From JBKJTP01 sp046590195 (GTDB lineage: Bacteria > Bacteroidota > Ignavibacteria > Palsa-1295), in assembly GCA_046590195.1 (NCBI GenBank), contig JBKJTP010000212.1, positions 1 through 21,288 of the forward strand: DNA of 21,288 nucleotides. The letters are read 5' to 3'. The notes beneath the pieces are model-generated. The model was not told where the DNA came from and made no database searches. It was given only the letters and a program-made list of their open reading frames with translations. A program made the translations under genes and the position numbers. Each line of letters begins with the position of its first letter. Position 1 is the first letter of the stretch. Shown here one piece after another: positions 15,789 to 21,288 of the stretch.

Positions 15789-16253
15789 ATGGCCGAGAAC
15801 AATCTGACAGAGCTATCGATCAAGCAGATCCGGATCATCGGTATCATGCTTTTGCTTAGCCAGGTAGCATTTCTACTAGTCGTGCTATTTTTGCTCGATC
15901 AGGATCCGGGCGGCGGATCGTCCGGGGAAGCCTTCCGGCTCGTGATCCCTGCGATGGCGGCGATGGTTGTGCCGTTCGCTTTTGTCATGTACAGGAAGGG
16001 CATCCAGGCCGCGAAGTCGCTCCCTGATATCAACCGTCGGCTCATGCGGTACCGCTCTGCAGTCATCATCAAGATGGCGATGCTCGAAGGCATACTCCTC
16101 TTTTGCGGTGTTGCAATTCTGGTGAGCCACGAGTATTTTCTGCTGATCGTTTGGGCGATCGTCTTCGCGTTGATGCTCACAAGCTTTCTTGGTGCGATCC
16201 GTTCTTCGTTTGTACACGAGGTCGCCGAGGGCGATGCGCGCTTAGCTGCTTAA
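15789..16253 (+). CDS. Four-helix integral membrane protein of unknown function
   Basis: This 154-residue protein has four predicted membrane helices at about residues 15-36, 50-68, 91-112 and 116-137, short loops, and a soluble N-terminus with acidic and polar residues. The cytoplasmic loop between helices 2 and 3 is basic (MYRKGIQAAKSLPDINRRLMRYRS). I recognise no family motif. It starts one base after the sorbosone-dehydrogenase-like stop and ends 3 bases before the TPR gene, so all three are probably one transcript. Confidence 0.75.
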   Translation: MAENNLTELSIKQIRIIGIMLLLSQVAFLLVVLFLLDQDPGGGSSGEAFRLVIPAMAAMVVPFAFVMYRKGIQAAKSLPDINRRLMRYRSAVIIKMAMLEGILLFCGVAILVSHEYFLLIVWAIVFALMLTSFLGAIRSSFVHEVAEGDARLAA

Positions 16254-16256
16254 GCG

Positions 16257-17231
16257 ATGTTCCGATCCATCATCCTCTTACTGCTGCTCGCTATGACTTC
16301 CGATACGCTCGCTCAATCAACACCAGCAAAGCAGGTTTTTGAATCGACGTTGCCGTTGTTCGATAAGCTGTGGGATTACAGCAAGCCAGCGGAGACGGAG
16401 ATCAAGTTTCGTGAGGTCTTTTCTCAATCGGAGGGCACGGCTGATCTGAATTACAAGCTAGAACTTCTCACACAGATCGCACGCACGCAGGGGCTGCAGA
16501 CAAAGTTTGATGACGCGCACAAGACACTCGATGACGTCGAGAAGCAACTCTCCTCACTGTCAACCGATAAGCCGATCCGCGCATCGGTTCGGTATGAGCT
16601 TGAACGTGGCCGAGCATTCAATTCGTCCAAGCGTAAAGAACAGGCGGGCAAGCACTTTGAGCGAGCCTTGGAAATGGCCAATCAGCTTGGCGAAGAGAAT
16701 CTCGCAGTTGATGCTGCGCACATGCTAGGCATTGCCACAACAGGCGATGCGTCATTACTCTGGAATGAAAGAGCAGTAGCAATGGCAGAAGCCGCTTCGG
16801 ATCCTAAGGCGAAGGGTTGGCTCGGTGCGCTCTACAACAACATCGGCTGGACCTACCACGACATGGAGAAGTACGATGTTGCACTCAAGTACTTCGAGAA
16901 GGACCTGAAGTGGTATGAAGATCGAAGTCTGGTGAATCAGGCGCGCATCGCGCGTTGGTCGATCGCCAAAATGCACCGCTTGCTTGGTGATCCTGCAACA
17001 GCATTCGAAGAGCAGAAGACGTTACAAGCGGAGATGGGTGCAGCTGCTGTCGACGATGATGGTTACGTCTTTGAAGAACTCGGCGAGTGCTCGATCGCTC
17101 TTGAGCGAGATGAATCCGTGTGGAAGCCCTATATCCAGCGGGCTTATGATATCTTGTCGAAGGATGCGTGGTCGGTATCGCAGGAGCCGAACAAGCATGC
17201 GCGCTTGAAGGAGCTGCTGGGGATCGAGTAA
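16257..17231 (+). CDS. Secreted TPR-repeat protein
   Basis: This 324-residue protein has a signal peptide (1-19 or 20, TLAQ). It is almost wholly alpha-helical. The clearest tetratricopeptide repeat is at ~190-223 (GALYNNIGWTYHDMEKYDVALKYFEKDL); weaker ones lie at ~65-98, ~128-160 and ~230-260. TPR proteins are scaffolds for protein contacts, here in the periplasm or outer membrane. There is no catalytic motif. It is the last gene of the run with the propeller and four-helix proteins, and ends at a shared hairpin facing peptidase E. Confidence 0.78.
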   Translation: MFRSIILLLLLAMTSDTLAQSTPAKQVFESTLPLFDKLWDYSKPAETEIKFREVFSQSEGTADLNYKLELLTQIARTQGLQTKFDDAHKTLDDVEKQLSSLSTDKPIRASVRYELERGRAFNSSKRKEQAGKHFERALEMANQLGEENLAVDAAHMLGIATTGDASLLWNERAVAMAEAASDPKAKGWLGALYNNIGWTYHDMEKYDVALKYFEKDLKWYEDRSLVNQARIARWSIAKMHRLLGDPATAFEEQKTLQAEMGAAAVDDDGYVFEELGECSIALERDESVWKPYIQRAYDILSKDAWSVSQEPNKHARLKELLGIE

Positions 17232-17232
17232 G

Positions 17233-17270
17233 ATAGTACCTATACGTCCTACTGGACTCATAGGTACTAT
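17233..17270. terminator. Hairpin between convergent TPR and pepE genes
   Basis: ATAGTACCTAT and ATAGGTACTAT form a perfect 11-bp stem. The 16-nt loop contains a smaller stem (GTCC/GGAC). It fills the 42-base gap between two convergent stops and would fold on either strand. It lacks a strong T run, so it is probably a bidirectional or assisted terminator. Confidence 0.6.
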
Positions 17271-17273
17271 ACC

Positions 17274-17966
17274 CTACAGCGCAAACTCTTCCGCACTCAT
17301 CTCGACTGCCACGTTGCCATAACGGAAGATCTTCGCCTTGTGAGGACCGATCAGTTTGATGTCCGCATCCTCAACACGCAGCATCGTACCTTCGCGCAAC
17401 CCGATCACCGTCGTCTGTCTATTGACTTCGCAGAACTCGTTCAAGCGATCATCACGGGTCTCACCGCCAAGATTTGGTGTCCGGTAATCGGTGTAGTGAG
17501 GATTGAGCTGATGTGGGAATAATCCGAGCGCCGTAAGTGAAGGCGGCTCGATGACAGGCATGTCATTCGTCGTCTTGATCGTTGGACACGCGACATTCGA
17601 TCCGGCGCTCCAGCCGACATACGGCGCACCGCCCTGCACCTTCTCGCGAATGACATCGACGAGGCCATTCTGATACAGATTTGTCAGCAAGTGGAAAGTA
17701 TTGCCACCGCCGATCATTACCACCTGCGCATCACCAACGATCTGCTTTGGGTCACCCTCGTTGACACCCTTCACATTCAATCCAACTTCCGACAGCGCTT
17801 CACGGACCCGGGCAACATAATCCTCGAACGAGATCTTGACACCGGCGTAGGGTACGAAGGCGATCTCGGTCAGACCGCCGAGGAAGTTCTTGATCTCTTG
17901 CTTCGGATATTGGAGGAATGGCTCGCCGAGGTTGGTCGAGTTGCTGAGAAGGAGAAGTCTGGGCAT
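17274..17966 (-). CDS. pepE: Peptidase E (alpha-aspartyl dipeptidase, S51 family)
   Basis: This cytosolic 230-residue protein cleaves Asp-X dipeptides, releasing N-terminal aspartate. Length is almost that of the enterobacterial enzyme (229), and the triad falls at the same numbers: Ser120 in GWSAGSNVACP, Asp135 in KTTNDMPV, His157 in LNPHYTD. MIGGGNTFHL (84-93) is the family loop. There is no signal peptide. It is divergent from the fumarase gene (163 bases apart) and convergent with the TPR gene. No clear -7 box is visible upstream. Aspartate made here could feed the TCA cycle through fumarate; that link to its neighbour is speculative. Confidence 0.93.
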   Translation of the reverse strand: MPRLLLLSNSTNLGEPFLQYPKQEIKNFLGGLTEIAFVPYAGVKISFEDYVARVREALSEVGLNVKGVNEGDPKQIVGDAQVVMIGGGNTFHLLTNLYQNGLVDVIREKVQGGAPYVGWSAGSNVACPTIKTTNDMPVIEPPSLTALGLFPHQLNPHYTDYRTPNLGGETRDDRLNEFCEVNRQTTVIGLREGTMLRVEDADIKLIGPHKAKIFRYGNVAVEMSAEEFAL

Positions 17967-18129
17967 GAGGAAGATGGTATCTGAAAAGCTAGCTCAGAAA
18001 GAGGTCTCAGGCGACTTAAATTCCACCGTATGGAAAAGCAGAAAGGCCGTACGACGACTTTAACGAACCCTCCAATTATTCGGCTCGTTTAGCTCGCCAA
18101 ATCCGCAGTAACGCCTCCTCCGAAATACC

Positions 18130-19641
18130 ATGAAGAATTTCCGCGAATCCATTCTCAAGCTGATCACCGAAACATCGACGAACCTCCCGAGCGATGTCCG
18201 CACTGTCCTCCAGAAGGCGATGCAGCAGGAGCAGGCAGCCAACGCGGGCCTGGCGCTCGCCACGATCGGCACCAACATCGATATGGCTTGCGACAACGTC
18301 TCTCCGATCTGCCAGGATACGGGCATGCCGACGTTCAAGATCAAGACGCCCGTCGGTGCAAATCAGATCGAGATGAAAAAGGACATTTTCTGGGCGATCG
18401 AGGAGGCTACGAAAATGGGAAAGCTTCGTCCGAATTCAGTTGATTCGATCACTGGCAAGAACAGCGGCAATAATCTCGGACCTGGTGTACCGGTCGTCTA
18501 CTTCGAGCAGTGGGAGCACGACCACATCGAAGCGAAGCTCGTGCTCAAAGGTGGGGGCTGCGAGAACAAGAACATTCAGTATTCACTGCCTGCAACACTT
18601 GAGCATGTCGGCAAAGCAGGCCGCGATCTCGAAGGTGTACGTAAGTGCATTCTTCATGCTATCTGGCAGGCGCAGGGACAAGGCTGCTCGATCGGATTCA
18701 TCGGCGTTGGTATTGGCGGCGATCGAACTTCGGGTTACTCGCTTGCGAAAGATCAGTTGTTCCGTCGGCTCGATGACACCAATCCTGATGAGAGACTCGC
18801 GAAACTCGAAGACGATATTCTCGCAGAGTCGAACAAGCTCGGCATCGGTACGATGGGATTCGGTGGCGCGCTCACATGCCTCGGTGTGAAGATCGGTGCA
18901 TACGATCGCTTGCCTGCGAGCTTCTTCGTGTCGGTTGCATACAACTGTTGGGCATTCCGTAGACTTGGTGTGAAGATCGATGCAACCACTGGCGACATCA
19001 ACTCATGGCTCTATCGCGATGATAACGAGATCAAGCGCATGGCGCAGTCAGAGGGCTTTACGCTAACAGGCCGCGAGGTGATTCTCGAAGCGCCGATCAC
19101 TGAAGAGCAGGTGCGCAAGATCAAGGTTGGTGACATCGTTGTGATCAACGGTGAGATGCACACGGGCCGTGATGCATTCCACAAGCATGTTGTCGAGCAT
19201 GGAGCAGCAGCCAGCATGAAGGATGGTGTGCTCTACCACTGCGGACCAGTTGTGCTCAAAGACGAAGCTGGCGAGTGGCACATTAAAGCCGCAGGCCCAA
19301 CGACATCAATCCGTGAAGAGCCGTATCAGGCTGATGTCATCAAGCAGGAAGGCGTGCGGGTCGTTATCGGTAAGGGTGGCATGGGCAAGAAGACGCTCGA
19401 TGGACTGCGCGAATTCGGTGCGATCTATGTCAACGCCATCGGCGGCGCCGCGCAGTTCTATGCGCAGTCTATCAAGAAGGTGACGGGCGTCGATCACATG
19501 GACTTCGGTCTGCCCGAAGCAATGTGGCACCTGCAGGTGCAAGGCTTCACCGGTATCTGCACGATGGATAGTCACGGCAACTCGCTGCATGCAGATGTTG
19601 AGGCATCAAGCGCGAAGGAGCTTGCAGCGTTGATCCATTAA
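18130..19641 (+). CDS. fumA: Class I (iron-sulfur) fumarate hydratase
   Basis: This 503-residue single-chain enzyme interconverts fumarate and malate in the TCA cycle using a [4Fe-4S] cluster. The N-terminal Fumerase domain (~10-280) carries the three likely cluster cysteines: Cys61 in PICQDTGMP, Cys186 in QGQGCSIGF and Cys250 in GGALTCLGV. The C-terminal domain (~285-500) has HTGRDAFHKH (344-353) and GKGGMGKKT (414-422), both substrate-side motifs. It is the FumA/FumB-type fused form, not the two-subunit form. The cluster makes it oxygen-sensitive, as is typical of anaerobic or microaerobic lifestyles. It is monocistronic. Upstream, ATTATTCG (18075-18082) is a weak -7 candidate; there is no Shine-Dalgarno. 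The symbol follows the family; related tartrate dehydratases are less likely. Confidence 0.9.
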   Translation: MKNFRESILKLITETSTNLPSDVRTVLQKAMQQEQAANAGLALATIGTNIDMACDNVSPICQDTGMPTFKIKTPVGANQIEMKKDIFWAIEEATKMGKLRPNSVDSITGKNSGNNLGPGVPVVYFEQWEHDHIEAKLVLKGGGCENKNIQYSLPATLEHVGKAGRDLEGVRKCILHAIWQAQGQGCSIGFIGVGIGGDRTSGYSLAKDQLFRRLDDTNPDERLAKLEDDILAESNKLGIGTMGFGGALTCLGVKIGAYDRLPASFFVSVAYNCWAFRRLGVKIDATTGDINSWLYRDDNEIKRMAQSEGFTLTGREVILEAPITEEQVRKIKVGDIVVINGEMHTGRDAFHKHVVEHGAAASMKDGVLYHCGPVVLKDEAGEWHIKAAGPTTSIREEPYQADVIKQEGVRVVIGKGGMGKKTLDGLREFGAIYVNAIGGAAQFYAQSIKKVTGVDHMDFGLPEAMWHLQVQGFTGICTMDSHGNSLHADVEASSAKELAALIH

Positions 19642-19671
19642 CACGGTTTTGAGTGCCATACACGGCATATC

Positions 19672-19821
19672 TGTAGCCCACGGCGTAAGCGGTAGGTAAT
19701 CAAGTAGATAGATATTAAGAGCCCCATCGGGGCGGCATTGCCGCGTATTCGCAATGCCGCCCCGATGGGGCTCTGACTATTTTGTGTAACCCTAAACCAA
19801 CCGCATACGCGGTGGGCTACA
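19672..19821. mobile_element. 150-bp nested palindromic element (REP-pair or MITE-like)
   Basis: Outer arms 19672-19696 and 19797-19821 are inverted repeats matching at 22 of 25 positions; each reads TGTAGCCCAC inward. Within lies a perfect 24-bp stem (19718-19741 and 19751-19774) with a 9-nt loop, starting AGAGCCCCATCGGGGCGGC. Each outer arm has GTAG beside its own small imperfect hairpin, the form of REP sequences, and two inverted copies form a BIME-like pair. No target duplication or transposase is visible. The inner hairpin, 77 bases after the fumarase stop, may also end that transcript. Mobility is inferred from structure only. Confidence 0.55.
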
Positions 19822-19926
19822 ACGATGGCGCCCCTAAGGAGCTATGAGCCGGCAAAATAATCTGTCAGGTCTTTCGCTCACCTCTCGTCTTGCCTATGTC
19901 TATATCACAAAACTAATGTTACTCTT

Positions 19927-20127
19927 ATGGCACGCATCGTACTACTACTACTTACGATTCTCACAATCACCATTTCTATCTTTGCTTCTTCTGCAAGTGC
20001 GCAGTCGCTCAACGAAGCAGCAAGCACAGCAACACCGTGGCTTAGCCTCGGCTTGACTGCCGCCTTCGCCCTTGTACTCTACCTCGCCATGAATTGGGGC
20101 GACAAGCGCGAGCCTTACAAGATCTGA
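19927..20127 (+). CDS. Small membrane protein with signal peptide (66 residues)
   Basis: Residues 1-25 form a signal peptide (IVLLLLTILTITISIFASS, then ASAQ). A short spacer and one membrane helix (~38-57, WLSLGLTAAFALVLYLAMNW) follow, with a charged end, GDKREPYKI. Either the signal is cleaved and one helix stays, or both helices remain. I do not recognise it; it has the look of a small accessory subunit. A perfect terminator follows its stop, and third positions resemble real genes here (GCC, CTC, AAG), which supports coding. The overlapping frame from ATG 19844 is not believed. Confidence 0.6.
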   Translation: MARIVLLLLTILTITISIFASSASAQSLNEAASTATPWLSLGLTAAFALVLYLAMNWGDKREPYKI

Positions 20128-20148
20128 TCTCTAGAAATGAGACGTACT

Positions 20149-20180
20149 AAAAAAGCCGAGCCCTACGGGTCGGCTTTTTT
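20149..20180. terminator. Bidirectional Rho-independent terminator
   Basis: AAAAAAGCCGA pairs perfectly with TCGGCTTTTTT around a 10-nt loop with a small CCC/GGG stem. A and T runs on both sides let it work for the small membrane protein (+) and for clpP (-), whose stop lies 23 bases away. Confidence 0.9.
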
Positions 20181-20202
20181 GCATCCAGTGCTTTGGGCTA
20201 AC

Positions 20203-21042
20203 TTATCTCGAAGCTCCGCCGCCGCCTGTTGATGGCGCTGGGCTTTCGCTGGAGTCATCAGAGCGGCCAGCGTTCTGATTGAGCTGATTGACCGAGCCGG
20301 TCAGACCCATCGTCGTGCCGTGCCCGAGCTCCTTCATCATGTTCTTTGTCATGATGTTATCGATCAAGCCGTACTCTTTGGCCTGCGTTGGGTTCATGTA
20401 GTTATCGCGCTCTGCATCCTTGGCAACTTGCTCGATGGTTTTGCCTGTGTGATGCTCGTAGATCTTATAGAGCTCTTCGCGGATGCGGAGCATCTCCTTC
20501 GTGTAGATCTCGATATCGGTTGCCTGACCCTGCGTGCCGCCCAGTGGCTGGTGGATCATGATGCGGCTGTGTGGAAGCGCTGTGCGTTTGCCGGATGAGC
20601 CACCGCACAGGAGAAGCGATGCCATCGATGCCGCCATACCCATACAGATCGTCGCGCAATCCGGCTTGATGTACTGCATCGTGTCGTAGATCGCCAGACC
20701 TGCCGAGACCGATCCGCCAGGAGAATTGATATAAATATTGATATCGCGATCCGGATCCTCTGACTCCAGGAAGAGGAGCTGCGCGATGATGAGCGAGCTC
20801 ACGTTATCGTCGATCGGCGTACCGATGAAGATGATGCGCTCCTTCAGCAAACGCGAGAAGATGTCGTAAGCGCGCTCGCCGCGGCTCGTCTGCTCGACGA
20901 CCATCGGTACCAACGCGCTCTGAAAACCTGAATTGGAGGCGCCCAGCGGCGAGCCGGAAGCGTGTGCGCTAGAAGCGCTGGAGGTCCATCCGGCAACCTG
21001 GCTAACAGTCGAGGCGTAGAATGGGGGTATGATCTTGCTCAT
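20203..21042 (-). CDS. clpP: ATP-dependent Clp protease proteolytic subunit ClpP, with long tails
   Basis: This serine peptidase subunit forms the tetradecameric barrel fed by ClpX/ClpA-type unfoldases. The triad is Ser139 in GMAASMASLL, His164 in MIHQPLGG and Asp213 in AERDNYMNP; spacings (25 and 49) equal those of E. coli ClpP. The usual mature start (ALVPMVVEQTSRGERAYDIFSRLL) begins at residue 43, so there is a Ser/Ala/Gly-rich leader of ~42 residues, probably processed. The C-terminal ~38 residues after MMKELGHG are Gly/Ser/Asn-rich and beyond the core. Length is 279 versus about 195-210 for typical ClpP. No clpX or tig is recognisable next to it. A TATCTTTG box sits 50 bases upstream. 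Confidence 0.95.
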   Translation of the reverse strand: MSKIIPPFYASTVSQVAGWTSSASSAHASGSPLGASNSGFQSALVPMVVEQTSRGERAYDIFSRLLKERIIFIGTPIDDNVSSLIIAQLLFLESEDPDRDINIYINSPGGSVSAGLAIYDTMQYIKPDCATICMGMAASMASLLLCGGSSGKRTALPHSRIMIHQPLGGTQGQATDIEIYTKEMLRIREELYKIYEHHTGKTIEQVAKDAERDNYMNPTQAKEYGLIDNIMTKNMMKELGHGTTMGLTGSVNQLNQNAGRSDDSSESPAPSTGGGGASR

Positions 21043-21288
21043 AGGTGAGATTACCGTACTATGCTAAAAGTTTTGTATTCCGGAACAGCCACAAAGATAC
21101 GTCGGCCGCCACGATCAACGTGGGATAGTTGGACTCTAACAGCAGAGCCACCGCCAGACCAAACATTTATTGTGCCTAAAAGGAAACGGTTAAGTGCTCG
21201 TTTCGACGATCTTCTAAAAAGAAAGTTACGGCTGGAAATACCGACCCAGAAGACGCAGGCTTTAGCCCGTGTGCCGCCAATGCCCGCA
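21043..21288. other. Unresolved right end: two opposed open frames, no certain gene
   Basis: On the plus strand a frame is open from ATG 21061 to the window edge (76 codons, basic and Pro-rich). On the minus strand another is open from the edge to a TAA at 21051-21053, 8 bases before clpP, which would suit an upstream operon partner. Neither resembles a known family, and codon choice (CTA, TTA, ATA, AGA, AAA) is unlike neighbouring genes. The clpP -7 box lies inside both. An imperfect hairpin around GCAGGCTTTAGCCCGTG lies at 21255-21271. Non-coding or recently acquired DNA is as likely as a gene. Confidence 0.3.
21092..21099 (-). promoter_or_regulatory. Possible -7 box (TATCTTTG) of the clpP promoter
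   Basis: On the minus strand this matches TAnnTTTG exactly, with TTG 16 bases upstream (21116-21118), somewhat closer than ideal. Transcription would start near 21085, giving a leader of about 40 bases. The same octamer precedes the sorbosone-dehydrogenase-like gene. Confidence 0.45.

Noticed and set aside
19844..20056. 70-codon frame overlapping the small membrane protein
   Set aside because: AAGGAG lies only 2 bases before its ATG, too close to help. The translation is a frame-shifted shadow of the signal-peptide gene.
21097..21120. Plus-strand peptide IRRPPRST, identical to a known translated sequencing-adapter artefact
   Set aside because: The DNA differs from the adapter at most third positions, so the match is by synonymous chance, not contamination.

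Overview
The window looks like chromosomal DNA from a Bacteroidota/Chlorobiota-type bacterium; my best guess is the Kapabacteria/Ignavibacteria side, which I cannot prove from the sequence. The reasons are: secreted proteins ending their signal peptides in A-Q; an OmpA protein with PD40 propeller and carboxypeptidase-regulatory domains; a C-terminal domain resembling a type IX secretion sorting signal; no Shine-Dalgarno motif at any gene start; and TAnnTTTG boxes upstream of some starts. Base composition is close to half GC and coding third positions prefer C/G. There are no tRNA, rRNA, CRISPR, transposase or phage genes.

Layout. (1) 1-1899 (+): the 3' end of a large Thr/Asn/Ala/Gly-rich repeat protein that runs off the left edge. 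It starts in a 37-residue tandem repeat array and continues into short beta-solenoid-like repeats. (2) 1900-2119: an intergenic stretch with four hairpins, including a good terminator and a perfect 32-nt palindrome. (3) 7475-2120 (-): a four-gene run of OmpA/PD40 protein, alpha/beta hydrolase, S9 peptidase and flavin reductase-like protein. (4) 7717-10152 (+): secreted M1 aminopeptidase, then a terminator. (5) 10239-12148 (+): a tightly overlapping trio of methyltransferase, VOC protein and SDR. The last junction carries a 23-bp tandem duplication that creates an 8-codon relay ORF. A 69-residue unknown protein follows. (6) 14161-12461 (-): acyl-CoA synthetase. (7) 14246-17231 (+): a secreted sorbosone-dehydrogenase-like propeller, a four-helix membrane protein and a TPR protein, almost without gaps. 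(8) 17966-17274 (-): peptidase E. (9) 18130-19641 (+): class I fumarase. (10) 19672-19821: a nested palindromic element resembling a REP pair or MITE. (11) 19927-20127 (+): a 66-residue membrane peptide. (12) 21042-20203 (-): ClpP. The final 246 bases are unresolved.

How the genes fit together. Four proteolytic enzymes (secreted S9 and M1, cytosolic PepE, ClpP) suggest peptide use and protein turnover. The OmpA/PD40 protein, the repeat protein and the sorbosone-dehydrogenase-like protein belong to the envelope or cell surface. I found no defence locus and no clear novel multi-gene system. The least explained structures are the repeat-protein array, the VOC/SDR start relay and the nested palindrome after fumarase.
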